Assembly (NCBI GenBank): GCA_902506565.1
Contig: LR732703.1
Location: 1,720,643 to 1,784,642, forward strand
Length of the DNA: 64,000 nucleotides
DNA from: Burkholderiales bacterium 8X
Lineage (GTDB): Bacteria; Pseudomonadota; Gammaproteobacteria; Burkholderiales; Burkholderiaceae_C
Direction: 5' to 3'
A model generated the notes under the pieces. That model did no database searches and was not told the origin of the DNA. It was given only the letters and a program-made list of their open reading frames with translations. Made by a program: the position numbers and the translations under genes. Shown here piece by piece: positions 44,528-54,323 of the stretch. Position 1 is the first letter of the stretch. Every line of letters begins with the position of its first letter.

Positions 44528-45379
44528 ATGAACAATACCGCTTCTCAACCCGCACCTGTTTCTGCCGCCCGCGACCAGCTCAGCGCTGTCGTCTTCGACT
44601 GGGCAGGCACGCTGCTCGACTTCGGCTCGTGCGCGCCCATGGGCGCATTTGTCCGGCTTTTCGAGCAGTTCGGCATCGATGTCAGCATCGAACAGGCGCG
44701 CGGCCCCATGGGCATGGCCAAGTGGAACCACATCCAGGCGCTGCTGCAATTGCCTGACGTTGCTGCGCAGTGGCAGGCTCGACATGGACGCGTGCCGACC
44801 GATGCGGATGTGGACCGGCTGTACGAGGTCTTCACGCCTCTCAATGCCGCCGTGGTGCCGGACTTTGCGGATTTCATTCCCGGCGCGCTGGACACGGTTG
44901 CATCGATCCGTGCGCGCGGACTCAAGATCGGAACCACCACCGGCTACAACCGGCCCATCATGGCCGTCGTGTCGGACATCGCCGCCCGCGCGGGTTTCGT
45001 GCCGGACAGCCTGGTGTGCGCCGGTGATCTGGTCGCTGGGCGGCCGACGCCTTTGATGATGTGGCGCACCTTTGCGGACCTGGGCATCTGCTGGCCATCG
45101 ACGGTGGTGAAGGTGGACGACACCGAAGTGGGCATCCAGGAAGGGCTCCATGCTGGCGCCTGGACCGTTGGCGTTTCCGTGAGCGGCAATGCAATGGGGC
45201 TGCCGCTGGCCGAATGGCAGGGACTTTCGCCGCAGCAGCAAGCCGAACGGCGCGCTGCTGCAGTCGCCAAGCTGGACGGTGCAGGGGCGCACTACGTGAT
45301 CGATTCCGTTGCCGACTTGCTGCCGGTGCTGGACGACGTTCAAGAGCGGTTGCGCCGCGGCGAACGACCCGTCGAGTGA
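44528..45379 (+). CDS. phnX: Phosphonoacetaldehyde hydrolase (phosphonatase)
   Basis: A 283-residue HAD-superfamily enzyme that cleaves phosphonoacetaldehyde to acetaldehyde and phosphate. The nucleophile Asp24 lies in VVFDWAGTLLDFGSCAPMGA. The Schiff-base lysine that defines phosphonatase, Lys65, is in GPMGMAKWNHIQ. The later HAD motifs are KIGTTTGYNRPIM, GDLVAGRPTPLMMW and VKVDDTEVGIQEG. The ATG at 44528 starts 49 bp after the oxidoreductase remnant. PhnW (2-AEP transaminase) and a phosphonate transporter are not in the window, so substrate supply must come from elsewhere or the gene is a leftover of a decayed cluster. Confidence 0.94.
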   Translation: MNNTASQPAPVSAARDQLSAVVFDWAGTLLDFGSCAPMGAFVRLFEQFGIDVSIEQARGPMGMAKWNHIQALLQLPDVAAQWQARHGRVPTDADVDRLYEVFTPLNAAVVPDFADFIPGALDTVASIRARGLKIGTTTGYNRPIMAVVSDIAARAGFVPDSLVCAGDLVAGRPTPLMMWRTFADLGICWPSTVVKVDDTEVGIQEGLHAGAWTVGVSVSGNAMGLPLAEWQGLSPQQQAERRAAAVAKLDGAGAHYVIDSVADLLPVLDDVQERLRRGERPVE

Positions 45380-45638
45380 GAGCGTGTGTTCGTAGCCGCT
45401 CCGCACGGAGCTCCACGCCATCGATCGCTTGCCGCCAAGCCTGCCGAATGCTTGGGGCGCGTAGCCGTCCATCAATGGCAGCATCCGGCCAAAAGCTGAC
45501 GTGCTCCCAAGTTCGCCGGACCTACTTTCAAGCGCAGCGAAGAGAATTTGTCAGAATGCTCGGCAGCAAAACATGCGTGCTAAAAGTGGCACGCCTTACC
45601 TCCAGCCGGTCCGGCGACAACGATCCGACAAATTCTCG

Positions 45639-48416
45639 ATGGGACTTCCCGGCCGACTGCTTCTGATTGCCTCCGCGGCCATCCTCCCGTTGGCACTTGT
45701 TTCCGCAATAGCGCTCCAGTCTCTGTTGGCGCAACAAGATGAGGAGACACGCGCATCGACGCGAGGCATCGTTCGCGCCTTGGCTACCGCCGTGGACGGC
45801 GAATTGCGCCTGACGATTGCTGCGCTCCAAACGATTGCCCTGGCGGAGTCGATAGCTCACGTAGGCGACGGGGGCGCAGACGATGCACGGAACCTGATGG
45901 CGTCGATGCGAGCTTCTCACCCCGAGTGGCGTGCGATATTGCTGGCGGATGTCTCGGGCCGGATACTGATCGGCCAGGAGGGCCGCCAGGAGCTGGCGAA
46001 TGTGGTCGAACGGTCCAGCCTGGAAGAAGTCGTGCGAACTGGCCGACCTTCGATCGGGCCGCTGGCAGTGGGACCGGGAGGGGCGCTGGCCTTCCCGGTT
46101 CGCGTTCCGGTGGTGAGGAATGACTCGGTGCGCTATGTCCTTACTGCAGTCGTCCGACCGGAGAGCATCACGGCGGTGCTCAATCGACAGCGCGTGCCGG
46201 AGGGCTGGAACGTCTCCGTGTTCGATTCCAACGTCGCACGGGTAGCTCGCACGGCGAATGATGAGCAGTTGCGCGGCACCCCAGCCAGCCCGTCGCTGCG
46301 CGAGTTGCTCGCCGCGGGTGAGGAGCAGCGCGAGGTTATCGGGCACGCCAAGACGCTCGACGGTGTCCGCGTCCTGGCGGCGGCCGTCAGGACGGATTTC
46401 GGTGGGTGGACCGTTGTACTTGGCGCGCCGATGGCGACCGCTGAACTTGTGCTCAAGAGGACGTTGCTCGCCTATGGTGGAGGTCTTTTCTTGTCACTCG
46501 GCCTCGGCTTCCTCGCGGCGTGGTGGATGTCGCGATCCATCACGCGGCCGATGTCGAGTTTGCGTCGAGGCGCTGATGCGCTGGGGCGTGGCGATGTGCC
46601 GCAGACCCCGTCCTCGGGCATTCCCGAGGTAGACGCGGTGGCCAAGGCACTGGAAGGCGCGGCCCTGCAGCGTGCACAAAGTCTGCGAGAGCGGGACGCA
46701 CTCCTGACAGCGGAGCAGGCGGCGCGCAGTGAGGCAGAGGCCGCACAGAAACGGCTGAACCAGCTTGTGAAAGCCAGTACCGCGCTGGCCCAGTCGCTGG
46801 AGGAAGAATCCACTCTTTCCGCCATAGCGCGAGTGGTCGTGCCGGACCTCGCGGATATCTGCCGCATCGACCTGCTCGACGCCGACGGGCAGCTGCAGCG
46901 GAAGCTTACTCATCATTTTGATCGCGGGCGGACCGCTCAGATCGCCCAGTTCATCAACGAGCGACCCCAGCCCTCCAGCGGACCGGGTTCCTTCCCGTGG
47001 GCCATCGCGACTGGAGAGGTCTTCATGACGAACCTCGATGATGTCGACCGGCTGGACGATCCTGAGTTGCGCGAATTCGTGGAGCGCATGGCGCTCACGG
47101 CCGGATGCGTGGTTCCGCTCGTGGCGCGAGGACGCACCATCGGAGTCATGGCGGTGCTCCAAGCGGAGTCCCGACGTCGATTTGCAGACGCTGACGTCCC
47201 TATGCTCGTCGAACTGGCGCAACGTGTGGCCTTGGCCCTCGACAACGTTCAGCTACTCGTCAACGCCAAGATCATGCAATCGCGTGCCGAGTCTGCCAAC
47301 CGGGCCAAAGACGAATTCCTCGCCATGCTGGGGCATGAGCTGCGCAATCCGCTTGCACCGATCACATTGGCGCTGAAGCTGATGGAGCGGCGCGACGATC
47401 GCGCGTTCCCGCGGGAACGTGAACTCATCGAACGCCAGGTCAAGCATCTGTCCCGGCTTGTCGACGACTTGCTGGACGTCTCGCGAGTCGTCTCCGGCAA
47501 GATCACGCTGCGGCTGGAACGGCTGGACCTGCGGGAAATCGTGGCCAGGGCGCTGGAGACTTGCGGTCCGGCGTTGCAGGTCCGCAAGCAGCCGCCTCAC
47601 GTGAACATGCCCGGCGTCCCGATTTCCGTGGAGGGCGATCCGACACGGCTGACGCAGGTTCTGTCCAACCTCCTCAACAACTCGATCAAGTTCACAGAGC
47701 CAGATGGCCGCATCGAACTCACGCTGCGAGCGCATGGGGATGCTGCGGAGGTGACAGTCTCAGACACCGGGGTCGGGATCACCGCAGAGTTGCTTCCACG
47801 AATTTTCGAGCGTTTCGTTCAAGACGAGCAGCCCTTGCAGCGCGCAGCCGGCGGCCTCGGGCTGGGACTCGCCATCGCGGACAGCCTGGTCAAGCTTCAT
47901 CGCGGCAGCATGCAAGCGACCAGTGACGGTGTTGGCAAGGGCAGCACTTTCACGGTACGTCTGCCGCTAGCGGACGACCTGCCGCACCCCTTAGTTCCTG
48001 ACGAGGCGCCGCGAGCGCCGAAGGTCAACCGGCAGCTGCGGCTGCTGCTGGTGGACGATAACCTGGATGCCCTCGAAGTCCTTGCTGAGTGGTTTCGGTC
48101 CGAAGGGCATGACATCGTGATCGCAACCCAGGCACGGGAAGCACTGGATCGTCTCCATGAAGACTCGAGCATCGACGCAGCAATTCTCGACGTGGGCCTG
48201 CCCGAAATGGATGGCTACGAACTCGCTCGAAGTTTGCGGGCCGATCCGCGTTTGAAGCCGATTCCCTTGATCGCCTTGACGGGGTACGGCCGCGGGGAAG
48301 ACCGCGCACACGCCCTGCTAGCCGGCTTTGACGATCACTTCGCCAAACCGGCTCAAGTGGAAGCCCTTCTTGAGCGCATTCAGGAGTTGGTCACCGGGCG
48401 TGAGTCGCCGGGGTAG
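45639..48416 (+). CDS. Membrane-bound hybrid sensor histidine kinase
   Basis: A 925-residue hybrid kinase. TM1 (about residues 5-27) is followed by a periplasmic cache/PDC-like sensor (GIVRALATAVDGELRLTIAA to WTVVLGAPMATAEL), TM2 (about 270-290) and HAMP (SRSITRPMSSLRRGADALGR). A cytoplasmic GAF domain (about 385-545) comes next. In HisKA, His566 is in FLAMLGHELRNPLAPI. HATPase_c has NLLNNSIKF, DTGVGI and GGLGLGLAI. The C-terminal receiver carries phospho-acceptor Asp851 in AAILDVGLPEMDG. No separate response regulator is adjacent. The start is uncertain: ATG 45639 begins just before TM1, while ATG 45573 or 45501 would add 22 or 46 residues; none has a clear Shine-Dalgarno. Confidence 0.93.
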   Translation: MGLPGRLLLIASAAILPLALVSAIALQSLLAQQDEETRASTRGIVRALATAVDGELRLTIAALQTIALAESIAHVGDGGADDARNLMASMRASHPEWRAILLADVSGRILIGQEGRQELANVVERSSLEEVVRTGRPSIGPLAVGPGGALAFPVRVPVVRNDSVRYVLTAVVRPESITAVLNRQRVPEGWNVSVFDSNVARVARTANDEQLRGTPASPSLRELLAAGEEQREVIGHAKTLDGVRVLAAAVRTDFGGWTVVLGAPMATAELVLKRTLLAYGGGLFLSLGLGFLAAWWMSRSITRPMSSLRRGADALGRGDVPQTPSSGIPEVDAVAKALEGAALQRAQSLRERDALLTAEQAARSEAEAAQKRLNQLVKASTALAQSLEEESTLSAIARVVVPDLADICRIDLLDADGQLQRKLTHHFDRGRTAQIAQFINERPQPSSGPGSFPWAIATGEVFMTNLDDVDRLDDPELREFVERMALTAGCVVPLVARGRTIGVMAVLQAESRRRFADADVPMLVELAQRVALALDNVQLLVNAKIMQSRAESANRAKDEFLAMLGHELRNPLAPITLALKLMERRDDRAFPRERELIERQVKHLSRLVDDLLDVSRVVSGKITLRLERLDLREIVARALETCGPALQVRKQPPHVNMPGVPISVEGDPTRLTQVLSNLLNNSIKFTEPDGRIELTLRAHGDAAEVTVSDTGVGITAELLPRIFERFVQDEQPLQRAAGGLGLGLAIADSLVKLHRGSMQATSDGVGKGSTFTVRLPLADDLPHPLVPDEAPRAPKVNRQLRLLLVDDNLDALEVLAEWFRSEGHDIVIATQAREALDRLHEDSSIDAAILDVGLPEMDGYELARSLRADPRLKPIPLIALTGYGRGEDRAHALLAGFDDHFAKPAQVEALLERIQELVTGRESPG

Positions 48417-48792
48417 GCTGGCACAAAGCGCACCACCACCGAGCCAGCACGGTCGATGCCCGCTCTCGGCCATGAGCTGACTGTGGCGGACGACGGCTTT
48501 TGGCAGACTGGCAGATCGAAGCAGAATGCAAAAGGGCAAGCACCGATAAAGGCGGTCCATCACTTCGACGGGTCGCGCCTCGGGTGCGACGTGTCGATCT
48601 TGTTGATGGACACGCGCAACGGTCGCATCCGCGCCCAGAACCCGGTGCAGAGCGCAGTGCCGGCAGTCGCGGCGCAAATTGATCGCATCGCCGCTCGCAT
48701 GGCTGAATATTGAACGAGCATGAAGGTGCAGAACGCACTTCGAAATCGCAGGGCGTGTACAAGCGTGTGCCCTGCATAAGGAGGGACGGTGA
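48417..48792. other. Intergenic stretch without convincing gene
   Basis: 376 bases between the kinase and KAP NTPase genes. An 85-codon frame (48456-48713, plus strand) has no ribosome-binding site and no recognised domain, although it is compositionally protein-like. The last 15 bases hold the AAGGAGGG box of the KAP gene. Confidence 0.4.
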
Positions 48793-51762
48793 ATGCCGGA
48801 TACCAAGAGAACGATGAAGATGCCGGAACTTCTGGTCTTCGCCAGGATGTTCGTTGTTGGCTTTGTTGGTGCTGAGGTTTGCAGGGCGGCCTATTACCTG
48901 GGAACTGCGTTCGCGCCTGCAATGGCTGATGTGGGAGTCTGGGCACGAGGAGGCGCAGTTGTCGTCGGATTGACGATCTGTGTGGTCTACGCCGTGAATC
49001 GTGGCGCACATACTGCCGCCGTGCAGATGGGTAGAAGCGTCCGTCTCGACCTGCTGATGGCAGTTTGTCTTGGGGCCTGGTCGAACGAGTTGACCATGCC
49101 GTGGCTTTTCAAGTTTCACGCCGCCTTGATGACTGCGAACCCGCATTGGGCGCCAGTTGCTCTTCTGCTGCTCTCCACGGTGCTGCTATCGCCCGTCCTT
49201 CAACGGCATTGGCCGAGGAGTCGACAGACCGCCTCGCAGCTCCAGTTCCTTGCGGACGAGGAGATTGGGCGAGAGACGGACGACCTGCTCTCCAGCGAGT
49301 TGCAGGCGAAGTCGTTCGCGGAAACCGTCCTGGCGAGCGGCGCTCACTCAGGATTGGTGTTCGGTGTGGATGGACCCTGGGGCGTAGGCAAGACAAGCTT
49401 CATCAATCTTGCCGAACGCCACTGGGAGCGAGCCGCGGATAAGGTGATTGTTTGTCGGTTTGAGCCCCTTCGATACGCATCCGAGCCAGATCTCGCTGAT
49501 CGCTTGATTCGCGACCTGTCCGCCGCGATTCAGAGCAAGGTCTTTGCACCCGAATTCCGTCCCGCGGCCTCCCGATACTCTCGGCTCATCAAGGGCAAGG
49601 CTGACGTTTCGTTCCTGGGCTTCAAGCTCTCGCTGGAGCCTTCGCAAGAAACGGTCGATGAGTTGCTCGACGACATTGACGAAGTGCTTTGTCGTATTGG
49701 CCGACGTGTGATCGTCGTCATCGACGACCTGGATCGTCTGGATGCGAAGACCGTCAACAACGTCCTATTCGCAACGCGACGCACCTTCAAGCTTTCGCAA
49801 GCGACCTACGTCCTTTGCTATGACACCGAGGTATTGGCCGGTGGCAAAGAGGAAGGATCCAGGGCGCGTGAGTTCCTTGAGAAGTTTGTGACGGTCAAAT
49901 TGAGCTTGTTCGTGGACAGCTCCAGCATCCGCAACTTCTTGCAGCGCGACTGGGAAAACAGCGAGAGCCAGCTCGGGTCCGTGCCATCGGACACGATGGT
50001 GAAGCTTGGCGCCGTTCTTAATGAGCTTGCGGAGATCTTAGGAGGAGAGTCTGCCGCCAAATACCTGCCATTGATCGGTGATCTTCGCAAGGTCAAGCGC
50101 TTCATCAATGCAATTCTTCTCATGCAGATCGAAAAAACTAATCTTGGGCGGACTGACTTCAACAGGCGCGACCTCATCCATCTGATGCTGCTGCACCTGA
50201 ACTATCCGGGTCTGTTCAGACGCATCTATGCCGAGGAGACAGAGGGGCGCAGTGGTACTTTCTCGATTCGGCGCAAGTACGACGAACCAGATTTTAAGAA
50301 CGCCGATGGCTTTGCAAAGGTCAAGGAAGAGTGCTCAGTTTCTGCCAGGTTCTTGCTGGAGCAGTTGTTTGACGTGGAGGTTTTGGAGCTAGGCGACGGC
50401 CGCAACATTGAAGAGTCCGTTCTTCGGTCTCGGGCGTGCTTCAACAAGGGCGCTACCAGAAACCTGGAGAGCTTTCTGAAGCTCATCGTTCGCTTTGCCA
50501 CGCCGGAGCCGCAGGAGACCTTTGTCCTGTACCAAACAGCTGTTGACCGGGTTCGCAATGGGCGATCCATCGCTTCGGTTCTCGGGGAAGCGGACTTTGC
50601 TCTAGAACGAACTGAGAACGCACACGACCAGTTCTGGCGAGTTTTGGTCAATCAAGCGCATGACTTCAACAGCGGGACCGCCGAGGACGCCATCGAAGCC
50701 CTGTGTGAGCACCTCCCACGGTACTCGTCGTTCGACAACGATGACCGAGGATTGCGGCCAAGGTCGGTCTATTCGCTATTGCGGCTGTTGGATCGCGCAG
50801 GCTGGGGGCGTACTGCAGGCCGACGACGGACAAACAGTCCGGAGAACGTCATCGAGATCGCGTGGCGCATCTTTGGCGAGCACGCCTTCGTTGGACGAGG
50901 CCTGCTGGAGCGGCTTGCTAGCCCAGACCGCGGCGTTCTGGGTTGGAACGATCTCATGCTCTTCCGGTTGCAGTGCTCAGCGGATCGCGGTGGCCAGTTG
51001 TACAACCTGCACACTGCGCTCATCGTCCACCAGGACGTGTCTGCTCCAACGTCCGGCTTGGTCAGTCAGCTGGCGCGGACGGGAATGAGGACGTTGTCTC
51101 AGCAGATCTTCGCGCACTTCAAGCGTACCTACATTGACCTTGGACGAAACTTCATTGCCGAAGCATATGAAGTACCTGTGGATGCGTTCCTCGGCCAGGC
51201 CTTTGCGCATCTTCATGAGCAGGCTTCGCTGGACCCCGCATCCGAGCACGGGGATACAACGATTGCCCGTCGAGTTGCGGCCGCAAGGTTCTTTGCCGCG
51301 TCGTTCGTCATTTATCAGCTCAGCAATTCGTTGCCCCCGGAAGGCTCGGGCGTTGGATGCGGTTACTACGACGAAAGCGGTGCTGAGGATGGCGGCGGCA
51401 TCTCCAGGTTGATGAACGAATACGTGTTTGGCTTCTGCTTTAGCCCGGTCGTCGATGGCGACAACGTGTTGCTCTTCCTCGACCATTGCCTCGCCCACTT
51501 GAGCAGCCCGTTCCACACGGGGCGAGACGAAGAGGGCTATGTCGCGACCAAGTCGGGGCTACCCGGTGGGTTGGATCCGACCGCTATGGGAAGGTACTGG
51601 CTAACGCATCGCGATCACATCCGGGAGCGTAATCTCCAGGACAACGGGCGATGCGTCTTTATGCCTCGCTACACGGCCTTTTATCGCGACGATCTCGACG
51701 GGGTTTTTGAAGTGCTTGATGAACTAGCTGCGGAGGTGACCTCCAGCCCTGCTACACCATGA
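48793..51762 (+). CDS. KAP-family P-loop NTPase with N-terminal membrane helices
   Basis: A 989-residue KAP-type (Kidins220/ARMS-PifA) NTPase. Four predicted membrane helices occupy residues 12-138 (for example VWARGGAVVVGLTICVVYAV and WAPVALLLLSTVLLSPVLQ). Walker A FGVDGPWGVGKTSF is at 190-203 and Walker B RRVIVVIDDLDRLD at 304-317. In many KAP proteins membrane helices are inserted between Walker A and B; here they are all N-terminal. The C-terminal 500 residues are helical with no domain I can name. A strong AAGGAGGG box lies 7 bases before the ATG. The base composition is less GC-rich than neighbouring operons. PifA, a member of this superfamily, excludes phage T7, so an anti-phage role is possible but unproven. 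Confidence 0.9.
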   Translation: MPDTKRTMKMPELLVFARMFVVGFVGAEVCRAAYYLGTAFAPAMADVGVWARGGAVVVGLTICVVYAVNRGAHTAAVQMGRSVRLDLLMAVCLGAWSNELTMPWLFKFHAALMTANPHWAPVALLLLSTVLLSPVLQRHWPRSRQTASQLQFLADEEIGRETDDLLSSELQAKSFAETVLASGAHSGLVFGVDGPWGVGKTSFINLAERHWERAADKVIVCRFEPLRYASEPDLADRLIRDLSAAIQSKVFAPEFRPAASRYSRLIKGKADVSFLGFKLSLEPSQETVDELLDDIDEVLCRIGRRVIVVIDDLDRLDAKTVNNVLFATRRTFKLSQATYVLCYDTEVLAGGKEEGSRAREFLEKFVTVKLSLFVDSSSIRNFLQRDWENSESQLGSVPSDTMVKLGAVLNELAEILGGESAAKYLPLIGDLRKVKRFINAILLMQIEKTNLGRTDFNRRDLIHLMLLHLNYPGLFRRIYAEETEGRSGTFSIRRKYDEPDFKNADGFAKVKEECSVSARFLLEQLFDVEVLELGDGRNIEESVLRSRACFNKGATRNLESFLKLIVRFATPEPQETFVLYQTAVDRVRNGRSIASVLGEADFALERTENAHDQFWRVLVNQAHDFNSGTAEDAIEALCEHLPRYSSFDNDDRGLRPRSVYSLLRLLDRAGWGRTAGRRRTNSPENVIEIAWRIFGEHAFVGRGLLERLASPDRGVLGWNDLMLFRLQCSADRGGQLYNLHTALIVHQDVSAPTSGLVSQLARTGMRTLSQQIFAHFKRTYIDLGRNFIAEAYEVPVDAFLGQAFAHLHEQASLDPASEHGDTTIARRVAAARFFAASFVIYQLSNSLPPEGSGVGCGYYDESGAEDGGGISRLMNEYVFGFCFSPVVDGDNVLLFLDHCLAHLSSPFHTGRDEEGYVATKSGLPGGLDPTAMGRYWLTHRDHIRERNLQDNGRCVFMPRYTAFYRDDLDGVFEVLDELAAEVTSSPATP

Positions 51763-52034
51763 AGCCGGCGGCAGGTTGTCGAGGCGCTACTAGGTCAAGG
51801 CATATTCCATTCCGTCGCAGTGGAGGTGCCGCGGTTGGGTAGACACGCCAACGGGTGCCTTAGGTGCGTTGATTCAACGGCGGCTTTAGCTCAGCGAATT
51901 CAGAGCAAGGCAGGTCCGTTCGGGGCCCAAAGCCGTCTCGCACCGTCCCGTCGCGAATGACCGCTTTGCGGCGGCTGCAGCGAACGCATCCGTTCAGGTT
52001 CGAGCTCGGATGTCGCCTCTTGTGGTCCAACGCG

Positions 52035-52949
52035 TCAATCCGCCACGGTCAACGAAGACCGGCTGTACCGGATCGCTTCAATCACCAACTGCATCGCGCG
52101 CGACGAGTTGCGATGGCTCGGGTAATAGGCATGCAGTGCGGGAAAACTCGGACAGCAGTCGTCCATCACCCGGCGCAGCCGGCCTTCTGCGACGTGCGGC
52201 TGCGTCATGTCCGCAGGCAGGAAGGCCAGTCCGTGGCCACTCAACGCCGCATGGAGCATCTGGTAGGCGCCACTGAAAGTCGATTGGCCCGCAACGCGCA
52301 CCTGGACGGCCTTGCCAGCGTCGAGCAACTCCCATGCATAGATGCGGCCGCTGCTCGAGAGCCTCAGGCTGATGCAGTTGTGGCGCGAGAGGTCCTGCAC
52401 GGTCAACGGTTCGCGATGTGTTTCGAAGTAGCGGGGAGCACCGACGACCGTCATGCGGCACTCGTCCGTGAGCCGCACGGCCACCATGTCCTGCTGCACC
52501 TGGTCACCGTACCGCACACCGATGTCGAAGCGCTCAGCTGCGATGTCCACCATGCGGTATTCGGAATTGATCTCGACTCGCAACTCCGGATACTGCTCCA
52601 GAAGAGGCGCCAGACGCGGCCAAAGCACGCTGTCGACCACATGATCGATCGCCGTGATGCGGATCGTTCCGGCAGCCTTTTCCCCGAGCTCGGCGACCGC
52701 CGCGATTTCGGCCTCGATCTCCTGAAGGCGAGGCCCCACCGACTGCATCAGTCGCTCACCGGCTTCGGTCGGCGAGACACTGCGCGTTGTGCGGGTGAGC
52801 AACCGAACACCGAGACGTGCCTCCAACGCGCGGATCGTGTGGCTCAACGCCGACTGCGAGATGCCCAGCTTGGCCGCCGCTCGCGTGAAGCTGCGCTCAT
52901 GCGCGACGGCGAGAAAGGCCAGCATGTCGTTGATGTTGTCGCGTTGCAT
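52035..52949 (-). CDS. LysR-family regulator (downstream of MFS gene)
   Basis: A 304-residue LysR regulator. The HTH is NDMLAFLAVAHERSFTRAAA followed by KLGISQSALSHTIRALEARL; the effector domain is GTIRITAIDHVVDSVLWPRL onward, of the PbrR/YafC-like branch with GVRYGDQVQQDMVAVRL. The ATG at 52949 makes a 53-base overlap with the 3' end of the MFS gene, so the two are in one transcript with the regulator second. A start at Met9 (52925) would still overlap. It probably regulates the MFS exporter or a distant target. Confidence 0.92.
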   Translation of the reverse strand: MQRDNINDMLAFLAVAHERSFTRAAAKLGISQSALSHTIRALEARLGVRLLTRTTRSVSPTEAGERLMQSVGPRLQEIEAEIAAVAELGEKAAGTIRITAIDHVVDSVLWPRLAPLLEQYPELRVEINSEYRMVDIAAERFDIGVRYGDQVQQDMVAVRLTDECRMTVVGAPRYFETHREPLTVQDLSRHNCISLRLSSSGRIYAWELLDAGKAVQVRVAGQSTFSGAYQMLHAALSGHGLAFLPADMTQPHVAEGRLRRVMDDCCPSFPALHAYYPSHRNSSRAMQLVIEAIRYSRSSLTVAD

Positions 52950-54153
52950 GCGCCTCCGGGGGTCGATCTCCGAATTCTAGGCGGCGCATCCACAGGGCGA
53001 GGCCGCTGGCAGCGGCGAGCAGGAACGCGCTCAGCGCGAACGTCGCCTGATAGCCGCTGCGGTCGAACAGGACGCCGCCCAGCGTCGCGCCGAGCGTGAT
53101 CGCGAGTTGCACCACGGCGACCATCAGTCCGCCTCCCGCTTCGGCGTCGCGCGGCAGGGTTCGCGCCAACCACGTCCACCAGCCAACCGGCGCAGCCGTG
53201 GCGACCAGTCCCCATGCGGCCAGCAGGAGCGCGGTCACCCAGAGGGATGCGCCGAAGAGCGCGAGCGCCACGCTGATGACCACCATTGCTGCAGGAATGA
53301 CCGCAAGGGTCGTCAACAAACCGTCGTGCAGGAAACGCCCGATCAACGCCGTCCCGGCGAAACCGGCGATGCCCACGACCAATAGCAAGATGGACAAAGT
53401 GCCAGGCGCCACGTGCGTGACCATCTCGAGGAAAGGCCGCACGTAGGTGAACAACGCGAACTGCCCCATGAAGAACAGGCTGACCGCGGCAAGCCCCAAA
53501 GCGACGGGCGGTTGTTTGAGTAGAGCGAACGCATTGACTGAGCGCGATCCGGCTGCAGGTGGCATCCGCGGCAGGCTGACCAGCTTCCAGCAAAAAGCAA
53601 TGGCAGCCACCGGAACGATGGCGAAGAAAGCGAAGCGCCATCCCACCAGGCCGCCCAGGAAACTTCCCAGCGGGGCGGCAATGACAGTCGCCAATGCATT
53701 GCCGCCGTTCACGATCGCCAGTGCGCGCGGAACGTCATGCTCCGGAACGAGCCGCATGGCGGTGGCCGCCGACATCGACCAGAAGCCCCCCATCGCCACG
53801 CCGATGAAGGCGCGACCCATCATGAACACCGGGTAGTTCGGTGCAAAGGCTGCGATCGTGCCGGAGACCATCATCAGCAGCGTCAAGCCGAGGAGCAGGA
53901 TCTTGCGGTCGAGGCGGCCGGTGAGCGATGCGAGGGAGAGGCTGGTGAGCAAGGCGAACAAGCCCGAGACTGCAATCGACCAACCGGCTTGTCCTTCGCT
54001 GATGCGCAGATCGGCAGCGATGGGCGTGAGCAGACTGACCGGCATGAACTCGGAAGCGACCAGGCTGAACGCCCCGAGAGAGAGCGCGACGACGGCACCC
54101 CAGGATGCCGCGCGAGGAGGTCGCGCTTCGATGAAAGGAGGTGTTTGATTCAT
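52897..54153 (-). CDS. MFS efflux transporter (AraJ/NepI-like, DHA1)
   Basis: A 418-residue 12-TM major facilitator exporter. The N-terminal helix WGAVVALSLGAFSLVASEFM, SLLTPIAADLRISEGQAGWS and the loop 2-3 motif SLTGRLDRKILLLGL are typical of DHA1 drug or nucleoside exporters such as NepI and AraJ. The end of the protein (APEAHATRQHQRHAGLSRRRA-like tail) is a hydrophilic extension overlapping the downstream lysR. The ATG at 54153 is the first Met of a normal N-terminus; a GTG at 54174 is possible. It is divergent from the cupin/paoABC operon with 170 bp between. Confidence 0.92.
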   Translation of the reverse strand: MNQTPPFIEARPPRAASWGAVVALSLGAFSLVASEFMPVSLLTPIAADLRISEGQAGWSIAVSGLFALLTSLSLASLTGRLDRKILLLGLTLLMMVSGTIAAFAPNYPVFMMGRAFIGVAMGGFWSMSAATAMRLVPEHDVPRALAIVNGGNALATVIAAPLGSFLGGLVGWRFAFFAIVPVAAIAFCWKLVSLPRMPPAAGSRSVNAFALLKQPPVALGLAAVSLFFMGQFALFTYVRPFLEMVTHVAPGTLSILLLVVGIAGFAGTALIGRFLHDGLLTTLAVIPAAMVVISVALALFGASLWVTALLLAAWGLVATAAPVGWWTWLARTLPRDAEAGGGLMVAVVQLAITLGATLGGVLFDRSGYQATFALSAFLLAAASGLALWMRRLEFGDRPPEAHATRQHQRHAGLSRRRA

Positions 54154-54323
54154 TCGATCAATGTAGGCGCGCACGAGTCTGTTGCGAGGGGCCGCCGTTG
54201 CATGGCTCTATGGACGGGGCTCATCAATCGCAGGGCCAGCGAACCCATTCATGAAGCGGACGCATAGGCCCTTGCGGTCATCGTCGTCTAGTCGTTGCGT
54301 CCGCAGACTCTTAAGGTTCGGGC

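Noticed and set aside
44522..45484. 320-codon minus-strand frame opposite phnX
   Set aside because: phnX has complete HAD motifs on the plus strand; the antisense frame is a shadow.
48456..48713. 85-codon plus-strand frame between kinase and KAP genes
   Set aside because: No Shine-Dalgarno, no recognisable domain, and comparable frames occur by chance at this GC content.
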